A stretch of DNA of 64,000 nucleotides, from contig CAZERC010000004.1 of the NCBI GenBank assembly GCA_964515395.1, positions 6,356 through 70,355 of the forward strand. The letters run 5' to 3'. Shown here piece after piece: positions 35,004 through 43,890 of the stretch (its first letter is position 1; each line of letters begins with the position of its first letter). Made by a program: the position numbers and the translations under genes. The notes under the pieces were generated by a model. That model had not been told where the DNA came from, did no database searches, and worked only from the letters and a program-made list of their open reading frames with translations. This DNA comes from UBA1876 sp964515395 (lineage in GTDB: Bacteria; Synergistota; Synergistia; Synergistales; Thermovirgaceae).

Positions 35004-35064
35004 TCAGATCACTCCCGAAACATATTCTCAGGCTTTCCGCCCTCTGAATTGAAAGTAATTTCCC

Positions 35065-37092
35065 TCAGTGTTCAGCCTGCTTCTCTTCCAGACGTATGTA
35101 AACGTTCCTGTTCGCCATCACCTGCCTGACGAACTCTCGTGTTTCATCGTAGGGGATATCCTCCACCCACTCTACCCAGTCCGTTCCGTCATTCTTGTTT
35201 TTGAGCCATGACTTCACCCTGCCCTGGCCTGCATTGTACGCGGCGACAGCCTGTTCCACCCTGTCGAACATGTTTCGCATTCTCCCGAAATGATGGGCGC
35301 CAAGGAGTATATTGATGTCGGGTTTGAAAAAACCGCCCGTTTCCTCTTCCTCAAGACCGAGCATCCGGGCATTTTCCCTGGCGGTCGGGGGCATAAGCTG
35401 CATGAGGCCCACGGCTCCCGCGTGACTCACCGCCGTGGGATTGAAAGCACTTTCACGCCTCATAAGGGCCCAGATATCATAAACGGGCACAGCAACACGC
35501 TCCGCAACTTTCCGCACCTCCTCCTCGTAGGGGCGGGGGAAAAGTATTTCGACCAGTTCGGGAGGCAGCCCCCCGGTCCTGGGAATTGCCCGGAAAATCG
35601 CATGTCCGTACAGATAGGAGCCGTGAGGGTCACCAAGCCATTGCGTAATCAGCGCCGCCCTGTAGAGTGCAGCGGGAGTGTTCTCCTCGAGAAGATGCAT
35701 CCTTGCGTAAATCATGAATCCCCAGGTTTCCAGTTCATGACATCCATGTTCCAGAAGAGACGTCTTGTCCTCCGAGACGGGCAAAGCCCGGTTGGAAAAC
35801 GCCGCAAAGGTGTAAAAGTCAAGTGGATGTTTGTCACGGAGCTGCCTGGACAGCTTCTCCGTCTCCTTTCCAATTTCTTTCAAGGCCCGGCGAAGCCAAA
35901 AAAGGAATTTTGCCTCGTCTCTTTCTTCAAGCCTGGCCTGAAAGGCAGCCTCCCAGTGTCGTGCCGCCGTTTCTGGACTGTCATCCTTCCAGGCTTCCCA
36001 GCCCCTCTCCCAGCAAATCGGGACGACAAGAGCGCTGGCGGGATATGTATCGAGCAACCTGTTTTCCCAATAACGCTGTCTCTTTTGATTGCCGTTGCGT
36101 CTGTTTATCCCGGCCAGTGCATTCATGGACAGGGCGGCTGCATGGGATGGACCGGAATCGGCAATGGCTGCAAGCAACCCCTTTTCATATTCACCTTTTG
36201 ATTCTTTCGCCATTTCCTTCAACAGTGAAACGGCTCCGGCCGCTTCATCAGGATCGGCTTTCGCCGACATGGCGAGGTGGTACAGCATGTCGGCAGCTTC
36301 TTCTTTTTTGCCTAAAAACATGCGCGCTTTTGCCGTCAAAAACGTTGCCCTGTCCTTTTGCTCAGGCCTTTCAAATCGGGCGTTTTCCAGAAACTCAAGG
36401 GCCCTTTCAGGACGTTGTTCGGAGAGTGCGGCTTCCGCCAGGTAAAGGGCATCTCCGGGGGTGAAGGGAGGACCCGTTCCTTCCAGCAACATCAATGCCT
36501 CCATGTTGCCAGGCTCTATCTCGAGGAGCTTCCTGGCATCTTCGATGCCGGCCGCGGAAAGGTCGAAAAGAGCCTCCAGTGCCGTTCTCCGCTGTTTTGC
36601 ATCACGGGCCAGATGTATCATCGACTTGAAGGCATCCACGGCAAGTTCCGTTTTCCCCGTTTCCCGTGCAAGCCTGCCAATGGCGTACTGAACATAGGGA
36701 GCAAGAATCCAGTCTTTTCTCTCACCCAGCGCCGTGGCCTCCTGAAGAGCTTCTTCCGGCCGACCGGTGCGCTCGAGGCCGAGGACAATCCTCATCCGCA
36801 GATAAGGGAGTATTCCTGCAGGCACGTCGTCCTCAACGGCCCTGAAAATCTCCAGGCCTTTCCGATAGTCTCCCCTGAACCAGAGTGCATTCCCGTACAG
36901 AACCTGGTCCTTCACTGACAGTGTCGCACCTTCCGTGTTCGCGACAGCATCAAGTGTGTCCCACTGTCTTTTTAGAAAATCTTCCTGCAAGCCCCCGGGG
37001 ATCCCGCCCGGTATCGAGGCCGCGGCAACCGGCCAGGCAAAAAGAAGGGAAACGATCGTACCCGCAATGATCTTTGCCGTTCTGGCCCTCAT
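35065..37092 (-). CDS. Slt70-like soluble lytic transglycosylase, exported
   Basis: 675 residues from ATG 37092, starting with a signal peptide (AKIIAGTIVSLLFAWPVAAA). The middle 400 residues are TPR-like alpha-helical repeats (U and L domains of Slt70). The C-terminal SLT domain has the catalytic Glu in MRRESAFNPTAVS and then AVGLMQLMPPTA and AYNAGQGRV. It cleaves peptidoglycan, releasing 1,6-anhydro products. The start overlaps the DtxR-type gene stop by 4 nt. A longer upstream frame antisense to nothing useful is rejected. Confidence 0.92.
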   Translation of the reverse strand: MRARTAKIIAGTIVSLLFAWPVAAASIPGGIPGGLQEDFLKRQWDTLDAVANTEGATLSVKDQVLYGNALWFRGDYRKGLEIFRAVEDDVPAGILPYLRMRIVLGLERTGRPEEALQEATALGERKDWILAPYVQYAIGRLARETGKTELAVDAFKSMIHLARDAKQRRTALEALFDLSAAGIEDARKLLEIEPGNMEALMLLEGTGPPFTPGDALYLAEAALSEQRPERALEFLENARFERPEQKDRATFLTAKARMFLGKKEEAADMLYHLAMSAKADPDEAAGAVSLLKEMAKESKGEYEKGLLAAIADSGPSHAAALSMNALAGINRRNGNQKRQRYWENRLLDTYPASALVVPICWERGWEAWKDDSPETAARHWEAAFQARLEERDEAKFLFWLRRALKEIGKETEKLSRQLRDKHPLDFYTFAAFSNRALPVSEDKTSLLEHGCHELETWGFMIYARMHLLEENTPAALYRAALITQWLGDPHGSYLYGHAIFRAIPRTGGLPPELVEILFPRPYEEEVRKVAERVAVPVYDIWALMRRESAFNPTAVSHAGAVGLMQLMPPTARENARMLGLEEEETGGFFKPDINILLGAHHFGRMRNMFDRVEQAVAAYNAGQGRVKSWLKNKNDGTDWVEWVEDIPYDETREFVRQVMANRNVYIRLEEKQAEH

Positions 37093-37577
37093 TGTTCCTG
37101 TGGACCTCCCATGGTTTCCCCGCATCTGTCGCAAGGCGGTTTTTCTCCCGTCTGGAGAAAATAACGAAAATGCTCCAACCATTTGGGCGTTCCGTCTGAA
37201 CACTGGTCGAGAAACCGGATAAACCCGACAAGCCGCTCCCTGCACAAAGGTGTGATGTAATGTTCTATACTACAGGCATTGAGGCCGGCCTCTTCTTCTT
37301 CGAGGCCGAGAATCTTGATGAAAAAGGTCTTCAGGAGACGCTCACGTTCCACAAGGGATTGCGCAAGATTCCTCCCCTTCCCGGTGAGGGAAATGTAACC
37401 GTAATACTCCTGCTCCACGAGATCGGCGTCCTTCAGGGGCGCTATGCTTCCGACAACAGTCGGGGATCTGACACCGAGTCCCGCCGCCAGATCCTTTACC
37501 CTGACGACCTTGTTTTCAGCTTCAAGCTTGTATATCGTTTTCAAATAATCCTCATTGCGGGCGGTGAGTTCCGACAT
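37089..37577 (-). CDS. DtxR/MntR-family metal-dependent transcriptional regulator
   Basis: 162 residues from ATG 37577 (GGGGAGG 5 nt upstream). N-terminal winged helix TARNEDYLKTIYKLEAE and RVKDLAAGLGVRSPTVVGSIAPL, then the metal-binding/dimerisation segment with ACSIEHYI. There are two Cys pairs near the end (PCDRCG). Family members sense Fe(II) or Mn(II). An apparent 300-residue N-terminal extension lies antisense to citG and is not coding. Co-transcribed with the Slt70 gene. Confidence 0.9.
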   Translation of the reverse strand: MSELTARNEDYLKTIYKLEAENKVVRVKDLAAGLGVRSPTVVGSIAPLKDADLVEQEYYGYISLTGKGRNLAQSLVERERLLKTFFIKILGLEEEEAGLNACSIEHYITPLCRERLVGFIRFLDQCSDGTPKWLEHFRYFLQTGEKPPCDRCGETMGGPQEQ

Positions 37578-37594
37578 GTTAGCCTCCCCTAGCT

Positions 37595-37643
37595 TTGTTC
37601 GTTTTCCTTGCTTCAGTATGATGCTCACACTGTCCCCCGTCAA
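37595..37643. promoter_or_regulatory. Overlapping divergent promoters of dtxR-like gene and citG
   Basis: Plus: TTGTTC (37595-37600), 16 nt, TATGAT (37617-37622). Minus: TTGACG (37638-37643), 17 nt, CATACT (37615-37620). The two -10 boxes overlap, so the promoters may compete or be co-regulated. Confidence 0.45.
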
Positions 37644-37655
37644 GGAGGTTCTTTC

Positions 37656-38582
37656 GTGAATCATGCAATAATCCTGGCCGCGACGGCTACGGCGGCGTGT
37701 CTTGCCGAAGTCCATGCGGCACCAAAACCAGGTCTGGTGGACCGGAGAGGCCCGGGTGCTCACACGGACATGGACTACTCCACATTCCTGGCGAGTTCCA
37801 TGGCCCTTGCTCCGCACTGGGCCTTCCAGGCCGGCGTCGGTCTTTCCGGATTGCCTCCGGGCAAAGCCCTGCCGCTTTTGAGAAAACGCGGACGGCTGAT
37901 GGACCGCGACATGTTCACCGCTACCAGGGGAATCAACACGCACAAGGGCCTCATATTCGCCATGTCCCTTCTCTTGTATGGAGCCGGCTTTCTGCTTTCT
38001 TCCGGAAAGAGGTTGAATCCGAAGGACACAGCAAAATACGCGGCGGCCGCCATAAGGGGGTGCTGTGAGAAGGAACTCGAGACGCTCAGGAAAACCCCGC
38101 CCCAAAGGGAATTGACAAGCGGGGAAAAAATATTTCTCCTCCATGGGCTCAGGGGGATCCGTGGGGAAGCCGAATCGGGCTTTGCCACGGTTGTGAACGT
38201 GGGAATCCCCCGTCTCCGAAAAGCCCTCGCTTCCGGTGCCAGCTTGAACGAGAGTGCTCTTTATTCCCTTTTCCATATCATGGAAACCTGCGAAGATACC
38301 AATATCGTGGCCAGAAAGGGGTATCCCTTCTGGAAGGAATGCTACCGGAAAAGGCTTTCCCCCTTGCTGAGGCTGGAACCACCCTTTTCGGAAGAGGACT
38401 GGGCTGTCATCGTCGAAAGGGACCTTCTTTTCAGCACCGAGGGGATAAGCCCGGGAGGTGCTGCGGATCTCTTGACGTGCACCCTGTTTTTGCACTGGGT
38501 GGACGAGTACCCGAATCAGTTTGTCAACATCAGGACGTCAGAGTATAATATTTGTAACTTTTCTGAGGAGGTGGAGACATGA
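37656..38582 (+). CDS. citG: Triphosphoribosyl-dephospho-CoA synthase (CitG/MdcB-like)
   Basis: 308 residues from GTG 37656 (AAGGAGG 7 nt upstream). Family segments seen: APKPGLVDRRGPGAHTDMD, TRGINTHKGLIF, RGIRGEAESGFATV and GISPGGAADLL. CitG makes the precursor of the prosthetic group of citrate lyase (or malonate decarboxylase). No lyase genes are nearby, so the partner must be elsewhere. Its stop overlaps the next gene start by 4 nt. Confidence 0.88.
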   Translation: MNHAIILAATATAACLAEVHAAPKPGLVDRRGPGAHTDMDYSTFLASSMALAPHWAFQAGVGLSGLPPGKALPLLRKRGRLMDRDMFTATRGINTHKGLIFAMSLLLYGAGFLLSSGKRLNPKDTAKYAAAAIRGCCEKELETLRKTPPQRELTSGEKIFLLHGLRGIRGEAESGFATVVNVGIPRLRKALASGASLNESALYSLFHIMETCEDTNIVARKGYPFWKECYRKRLSPLLRLEPPFSEEDWAVIVERDLLFSTEGISPGGAADLLTCTLFLHWVDEYPNQFVNIRTSEYNICNFSEEVET

Positions 38583-38947
38583 GTCTGGGGCTGCGTATCA
38601 AGACCCTGCGGAAAGCCAAATCACTGACACAGCAGCAGCTTGCGGACCTTGTCGATGTCAGCAGAATCTACATACAGGCGCTCGAGAGCAATCGCCGACT
38701 CCCCTCCATGAAACTGCTGCGACGCCTTGCCGGCGCCCTAGACGTCAGGGTCGCCGATATCGTCCAGAACGAAGATGTCGAAGGAACAGGACGGCTCCAG
38801 CTCGAGGAAGTACTGGAAAACGCGGAAGACGCCGAAATCTGGTACAGGAGCAGGAAACTTTCGAACAGGGAAATCCAGCTCGTCCAGAAACTTGTGGACG
38901 CCGCGCTGAGCGAATGGGACAGGGAACAGGACAATGGAGCGGACTGA
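38579..38947 (+). CDS. XRE-family helix-turn-helix regulator
   Basis: 122 residues: an N-terminal HTH_3 domain (IKTLRKAKSLTQQQLADLVDVSRIYIQALES) and a C-terminal acidic helical tail. RBS GGAGG 7 nt before the ATG. It precedes an ImmA/IrrE-type peptidase with a 14-nt overlap, a pairing in which the peptidase usually cleaves the repressor. Confidence 0.9.
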   Translation: MSLGLRIKTLRKAKSLTQQQLADLVDVSRIYIQALESNRRLPSMKLLRRLAGALDVRVADIVQNEDVEGTGRLQLEEVLENAEDAEIWYRSRKLSNREIQLVQKLVDAALSEWDREQDNGAD

Positions 38948-39350
38948 AACGGAAAGGGAATTCGAGTTTCCGAATCCGCCGGAACACATTCCCGCCTGGG
39001 CGCTGAAAGAAGCGGAACCCTGGACTGGGCTCGATGAATTCGACATTCTCGTCAAGGCGGAGACGAAAACGCAACGGACTCTGGAGGTGCGGGAGGCGAT
39101 CCTTCCACCGACCCTCTGGGGCCTTCACGTCGCCAGGGGGCAGCGGGCGCGTATCTATCTGAACAGGAAATTGCCCGCCCTGTGGAAGCGCTTTACGCTT
39201 TTCCACGAACTTTATCACCTGCTTCATCATAAACGCGGAGAAGCCTTCTGGTCCTCCACAGCAACGCCCCTTTCGAGTTTCGAGTTCCAGGCCGACATGT
39301 TTGCCTGGGCCGCCATTCGCCCCGATTGGTTCGGTGAGCAGGCACAGTGA
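38934..39350 (+). CDS. ImmA/IrrE-family metallo-endopeptidase
   Basis: 138 residues with the zinc motif HELYH (in FTLFHELYHLLHH, about residue 90) and the downstream FEFQADMFAWAA, the third-ligand helix of ImmA/IrrE proteins. Such enzymes cut XRE repressors under stress. It overlaps the XRE gene by 14 nt and the next gene by 4 nt, so co-translation is likely. Confidence 0.88.
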   Translation: MERTETEREFEFPNPPEHIPAWALKEAEPWTGLDEFDILVKAETKTQRTLEVREAILPPTLWGLHVARGQRARIYLNRKLPALWKRFTLFHELYHLLHHKRGEAFWSSTATPLSSFEFQADMFAWAAIRPDWFGEQAQ

Positions 39351-40282
39351 AACGGCTTCCTTTTTTTCTCCCCATGCAGGCATGCCCAGGACGTTGCATA
39401 TATTGTGACCAGCAAGCCATAACCGGAGAAGGTCAGGGGTTGTCGCCCAAAGATGTCCAGGCCTCTGCCGGAGCTTCGCCGGAGCCTGTGGAGGTTTGTT
39501 TTTTCGGAGGAAGTTTCACCTGCCTTCCGCCGAATCTCAGGAGGTCTTTTCTGAAGGCGGCCAGAACCGCTCCCGAGGGCAGCCGCGTAAGGCTTTCGAC
39601 TCATCCTTTGTGCATTACCCCTGAAATACTTGAGGAACTGGGCTTTTTCAACGTCAACGTCGTGGAACTCGGCGTCACATCCCTGGACAATGCCGTACTG
39701 CAGGCATGCCACAGAGGATACGAGGCCCGTACCGTTCTGGAGCGTCTTGAAATGATCCTCTCCGAAGGAATGACCCCGGGAGCACAATTGATGACCGGCC
39801 TTCCCGGCCAGGACCTGAACAGCTCAATGAAAGACCTGGAGACCCTGGCGCGGCTCAAGGGTTCTTCAGCAATGCAGATCCGCCTCTATCCGTGCCTGGT
39901 CTTTCCCAACACCCCTCTGGCCACACTTTACGAACAGGGTCAATACGCTCCAATGTCAACGGAAGAATGCGCAAGGCAAACGGGACAGCTCGTCGACCTG
40001 GCCCAACGACTCGGTTTCGAAATACTCCGCGTGGGTCTTCACGATACCCTTTCCCTTCGAGATTCCGTTCTGGCTGGACCTGCGCATCCCGCCCTCGGGG
40101 AACTCGCCAGGGCGGAAGCGCTCGCAATTTCCCTCGCTCGCATATCCCTTTCAGGCCCATGGCAGGTGCCGGCCCGACAGCGGTCCCTTTTGTGCGGCCA
40201 CGGCGGATACGGATACAAAGCCCTCTCCAGGATTACAGGAATGCCCGTCGAAACAACCCGGAAGAAGGTCCTCTGGATCTAG
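39347..40282 (+). CDS. Radical SAM protein, Elp3/HemN-like
   Basis: 311 residues. The [4Fe-4S] motif is CPGRCIYC (CxxxCxxC) at residues 13-20, followed by VCFFGGSFTCLP (the GGE-like strand) and VVELGVTSLDN. This matches the Elp3-like radical SAM subgroup, but no acetyltransferase domain follows, so it is not a true Elp3. Substrate unknown. It is the last gene of the citG-XRE-ImmA string. Confidence 0.85.
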   Translation: MKRLPFFLPMQACPGRCIYCDQQAITGEGQGLSPKDVQASAGASPEPVEVCFFGGSFTCLPPNLRRSFLKAARTAPEGSRVRLSTHPLCITPEILEELGFFNVNVVELGVTSLDNAVLQACHRGYEARTVLERLEMILSEGMTPGAQLMTGLPGQDLNSSMKDLETLARLKGSSAMQIRLYPCLVFPNTPLATLYEQGQYAPMSTEECARQTGQLVDLAQRLGFEILRVGLHDTLSLRDSVLAGPAHPALGELARAEALAISLARISLSGPWQVPARQRSLLCGHGGYGYKALSRITGMPVETTRKKVLWI

Positions 40283-40367
40283 GAACCTTCCATCCTCTCC
40301 AGAACGTTGCGCTTTCATAAATGAGTACTTACAATGCAAGGACGTCTTTTTTCCGGGAGGAACAAAA

Positions 40368-41837
40368 GTGTCTTCACGAATGAAAAGATCCGTTGATATG
40401 GGGAGCGGGAGCGTTTCCAGGGCATTGTGGAAGCTTGCGCTTCCTTCTATTTTTTCGATGTTTTTTCATACACTCTTTCATCTCGCCGATACGGTCTTCG
40501 TTTCCTGGCTCGGCGAATACTCGCTGGCCGCAATGTCGTTGACCTTCCCGGTCTTGTTCATTATTTTCGCTCTCATCAATGGCATATCCGTCGGGACGAC
40601 GACCACCATCAGCAACCAGCTCGGATCAGGGAATGAGGGAGAGGCCCGTGATTTCTGCGACGCCTCGCTGCTCCTTTTGCTTTGCCTGTCACTCATCCCG
40701 CTGCCGCTTCTCTTTCCGGGCGTTTCCGACGGCTTTTTCGGGATCCTTGGAGGGCAGGGGCCTGTTCTTTCCGAAATCTACCGGTATTCCTTCTGGATGG
40801 TCATCGGCATACCGCCCATGGCCTTCTCCCTTCTTGGGGACTCCCTGTTCAGGAGCCAGGGGGATACGCTGACTCCCATGAAGGCAATGATTCTCGGAAA
40901 CGGCATCAACATCCTTCTGGACCCTCTTTTTATCTTCACCTTCGGCTGGGGCATAGCAGGAGCATCCTTCGCCACTGTCCTCGGAAGGTTGATCTCCCTG
41001 GTCTACATCATCAACCGTTTGAAAGCCGACAGCGAGCTCAGACCTTCTTTCAGGATTCCTCAAAAGATGCTTTCCCGCTGGAGACGGATCGTCGCCATCG
41101 GCATTCCCGTTTTTCTCTCACAGGGAAGCATGGCGATCGGATCGGCGGCGATAAACAGGATCCTCTCCCGATACGGAGCAGCAGCCATTGGTGCATGGAT
41201 GCTCGGCAACCGTGTGGAAAGCCTTGCATTTCTGCCCGTCTTCGGTCTGAACGGGGCCCTGATCCCCTTTGTAGGCTACAACATCGGCAAGGGCGATTAC
41301 GAAAGGGTCAAATCAGCTCTTCTGACCGCCGTCATCGGTTCGTCGATCATGATGCTCTCCATCGGGACTGTGATTTTCATCTGGCCTCATCCGGTTCTTG
41401 CCTTTTTCAAACCTTCGGAGGAAGTGGCATCCATGGCGACGGCCTCGATCAGAGCTTCGGCCACGGGATATCTCTTCGCCGCCGTGGATATCTCGCTCTG
41501 GGGCCTCTTTCAGGGAAGCGGCTATCCTGTCTATGGAATGGTCAGCCAATTTGCCCGTTCCCTTGCCGTGAGGATCCCCTCGGCCCTTGTCCTGGCAACC
41601 TTTTTCGGCCTGGGCGGCGTCTGGTGGTGTCAGCCGGTGTCAACGGCGGCCTCGGGCCTTTTGTCCCTGTTTTTCCTCTCCTTCGTCATGCGAAGGATTC
41701 ACAAGGAAACGTCTGCAAAAAGGAAGAACTCCGTAACCGGTGATTCTTCGAACAAGCAGACCACTGACCTGTCGACAACACCGTTGACGAATGCAACAGG
41801 GGAATCTAAACTTGAGTCAACAGATATCAGCCAGTAG
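40368..41837 (+). CDS. MATE family efflux transporter
   Basis: 489 residues, 12 helices in two similar halves; ISVGTTTTISNQLGSGNEGEARDF and the second-half counterpart PFVGYNIGKGDYERV are the family repeats. It exports cationic drugs or metabolites using Na+ or H+. GTG start at 40368 with GGGAGG 7 nt upstream; ATG 40380 is possible. The C-terminal 50 residues are polar and not part of the fold. Confidence 0.92.
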   Translation: MSSRMKRSVDMGSGSVSRALWKLALPSIFSMFFHTLFHLADTVFVSWLGEYSLAAMSLTFPVLFIIFALINGISVGTTTTISNQLGSGNEGEARDFCDASLLLLLCLSLIPLPLLFPGVSDGFFGILGGQGPVLSEIYRYSFWMVIGIPPMAFSLLGDSLFRSQGDTLTPMKAMILGNGINILLDPLFIFTFGWGIAGASFATVLGRLISLVYIINRLKADSELRPSFRIPQKMLSRWRRIVAIGIPVFLSQGSMAIGSAAINRILSRYGAAAIGAWMLGNRVESLAFLPVFGLNGALIPFVGYNIGKGDYERVKSALLTAVIGSSIMMLSIGTVIFIWPHPVLAFFKPSEEVASMATASIRASATGYLFAAVDISLWGLFQGSGYPVYGMVSQFARSLAVRIPSALVLATFFGLGGVWWCQPVSTAASGLLSLFFLSFVMRRIHKETSAKRKNSVTGDSSNKQTTDLSTTPLTNATGESKLESTDISQ

Positions 41838-41857
41838 TTTATTTCACCGGATTGGAA

Positions 41858-42736
41858 GTGACCCCGTTGGATTCAGCGGAACTGCAAAAACGGCTTCAGG
41901 ACAACCTCGAAGGGATGCCAAACAAGGCCCGCCGTGTCGTCAGCTATCTCTTGTCCAACATGCGGGAAGCGGCCTTCAAATCTATAGGAGATGTCGCAAA
42001 TGAACTGGATGTCTCCAAGGCTCAGCTCGTCAGGGTCGCAAGGATGCTCGGTTTCGAGGGGTATTCCGAACTGAAGGGTGCCCTTCAGGAAGCAATACTG
42101 GAGCAAGTCAACCCAGCAGCCATGCTCGCTCGTGTCATGAACAGCCGGCAGGACCTTCCCCAGACCATACACGAGATGGAACATGCAAACCTCGATGACA
42201 CCTGGACGCAAATCACACCCGAAGGGGTCAGCTCCTTTTGCTCGATACTACGGGATGCAAGAATCACCTATTGCCTTGGTTGGGGCATTTCTTCCCTCGT
42301 TGCGGAATCGCTCTATATGAGACTTCGTGTCATGGGGATGCCTTCGGTCCTTTTGAAGCGTTCCAGCATGACGATTCAGGAACAGGCGCGGGCCATCGGA
42401 ACCGAAGATGCGGTTGTCGTGTGCGAGCTGCCGAGTTTCGCAATCGAAGTGACTGAATCGGTCGCCCAGGCATCCGAGCTGGGCGCCAGGATCATCACCA
42501 TCACCGACAGTCCGGCCGCCCCAATATGCCGGTATGCCGATCTTTCCTTCTTCGTGAGCGCCGCAAGCCCCATGTTCGGGAGCAGTATCATTGGACCGCT
42601 CTTTCTTGTACATGTTCTTTCCTCGGTTCTGGCCGTCAACATGGGTGACAGGACAAGGGAAGCCATGGAAAGGCAGGCCGAATTCCTCCACGACGAACGA
42701 ATTTTCCATCCCGTCTTTGGACTGAAATATACATAG
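41858..42736 (+). CDS. MurR/RpiR family transcriptional regulator
   Basis: About 292 residues. N-terminal HTH_6 domain (PNKARRVVSYLLSN and IGDVANELDVSKAQLVRVARMLGFEGYSELK) and a C-terminal SIS domain (about 125-260) that binds phosphosugars or related ligands. TTG 41852, GTG 41858 and TTG 41867 are all possible starts; none has an ideal RBS. It lies just downstream of the MATE gene. Confidence 0.9.
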   Translation: MTPLDSAELQKRLQDNLEGMPNKARRVVSYLLSNMREAAFKSIGDVANELDVSKAQLVRVARMLGFEGYSELKGALQEAILEQVNPAAMLARVMNSRQDLPQTIHEMEHANLDDTWTQITPEGVSSFCSILRDARITYCLGWGISSLVAESLYMRLRVMGMPSVLLKRSSMTIQEQARAIGTEDAVVVCELPSFAIEVTESVAQASELGARIITITDSPAAPICRYADLSFFVSAASPMFGSSIIGPLFLVHVLSSVLAVNMGDRTREAMERQAEFLHDERIFHPVFGLKYT

Positions 42737-42761
42737 GCGCAGAACGCACCCGCTGGATACA

Positions 42762-42797
42762 AAAAGGAGGAAGAAGCCTTCGCTTCTTCCTCCTTTT
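42762..42797. terminator. Bidirectional terminator
   Basis: Perfect 16-bp stem (AAAAGGAGGAAGAAGC, 42762-42777 with 42782-42797) and CTTC tetraloop between converging RpiR and UPF0173 genes; T-runs are part of both arms. Confidence 0.9.
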
Positions 42798-42820
42798 GCT
42801 CCATGACGTTCCAGGATCGT

Positions 42821-43504
42821 TCAAACTTCCGTGGAATCGCCTATTTTCAGAATCCTGACTTCCGTCGTTTCCGGAACTTTCGCGGCAAATTCCTCAGGAT
42901 CAGCCTGAATCACATCAAAAGTGTCATAATGCATGGGAACGACGATCCCGGGCCGGATGAAACCCACTGCCCTTACGGCATCGTCGATGTCCATGGTGAA
43001 ATTTCCTCCGATCGGGAGCAATGCGAGATCGATGTCCTCGTCCTCGAGAAGCTTCATCTCCATGGTCAACCCCGTGTCGCCTGCATGGTAGATTTTCTTG
43101 CCTTCTACCTCGATCACAAAACCACCGGGAGTGCCACCACAGATCATCTGGTCGCCTTCCTGGATTCCGGAGCCATGCCAGGCCGGTGTCATCCTGACCT
43201 TGCCGAAGGGGAAACGGAAAACACCTCCGACCTGCATGCGATGGCAGTTGACACCTTTCGAAGCAAGATAGTGACAGATCTCCACATTCGTGATCACCGT
43301 GGCTCCGCTGGCTTTCGCTATTTCCACGGTGTCCCCGATGTGGTCAACGTGTCCATGGGTCACAAAGATATAGTTCCTGTCGTTGAAATCGGAAGTCTTG
43401 ACCGGGGCCACGCCGCTGCCGCTCAGGAAGGGGTCTATAAGGGATTTGAGCCCCTCCCCTTCAATAGAAAAGGCGGAATGACCAAGAAACCGGATTGAAA
43501 CCAT
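42821..43504 (-). CDS. UPF0173 metal-dependent hydrolase (beta-lactamase fold)
   Basis: 227 residues. The metal motif THGHVDHIGD (HxHxDH) is near residue 50, MTPAWHGS and the late VPMHYDTFDV supply further His ligands, and YHAGDTGL the bridging Asp. Members are of unknown substrate. RBS AAGGAGGG 6 nt before the ATG, and an own promoter upstream. Confidence 0.9.
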   Translation of the reverse strand: MVSIRFLGHSAFSIEGEGLKSLIDPFLSGSGVAPVKTSDFNDRNYIFVTHGHVDHIGDTVEIAKASGATVITNVEICHYLASKGVNCHRMQVGGVFRFPFGKVRMTPAWHGSGIQEGDQMICGGTPGGFVIEVEGKKIYHAGDTGLTMEMKLLEDEDIDLALLPIGGNFTMDIDDAVRAVGFIRPGIVVPMHYDTFDVIQADPEEFAAKVPETTEVRILKIGDSTEV

Positions 43505-43530
43505 AAGTATCCCTCCTTTTTTCCTTCTTT

Positions 43531-43559
43531 ATCGTATTGCAAGCTCTGCCCCTGTGCAA
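43531..43559 (-). promoter_or_regulatory. Putative promoter of the UPF0173 gene
   Basis: Minus strand: TTGCAC (43554-43559), 17-nt spacer, TACGAT (43531-43536), about 27 nt before the start codon. Confidence 0.55.
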
Positions 43560-43605
43560 GGACAGCAGTTTTCCTCCAGCCCACGGGCTTTCCCCCGGTC
43601 ACTCA

Positions 43606-43890
43606 TCAAGATGCGCGGGTTTCCACCTCCATGACCGCCTCACTCCAGTGCCCTGATTCGTGAACGGAAACGCCTCTGGCGCAAACTGCCAAAACCGTTC
43701 CATCGGAAAACCTGCAGGGCACGGTTTTCCCCTTGTTCGCTTCGAACCAGCGGGCCAGCGCATGGCTTGACTCCCAGCCTTCAGCGACTATGACTCCACC
43801 GGGGACCGTGGATACGTCTCCAGCGATGCTGTATCTCCATTCAGGGAACAGCGATTTCCCGAGCGTTACACCTCGTCCTCTCCGTTCCAC
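43606..43890 (-). CDS. Hypothetical protein, distal gene of hisS-aspS unit
   Basis: 94 residues from GTG 43890 (GGAGG 9 nt upstream), overlapping the end of aspS by 25 nt. The sequence is small and mixed alpha/beta (YSIAGDVSTVPGGVIVAEGW and VHESGHWSEAVMEVE). No family recognised. The good RBS and coding-like composition support it as real. Confidence 0.6.
   Translation of the reverse strand: MERRGRGVTLGKSLFPEWRYSIAGDVSTVPGGVIVAEGWESSHALARWFEANKGKTVPCRFSDGTVLAVCARGVSVHESGHWSEAVMEVETRAS

Noticed and set aside
37578..38495. 300-residue N-terminal extension of the DtxR-type regulator
   Set aside because: Lies antisense to citG; the regulator has a good RBS and family-typical start at 37577.
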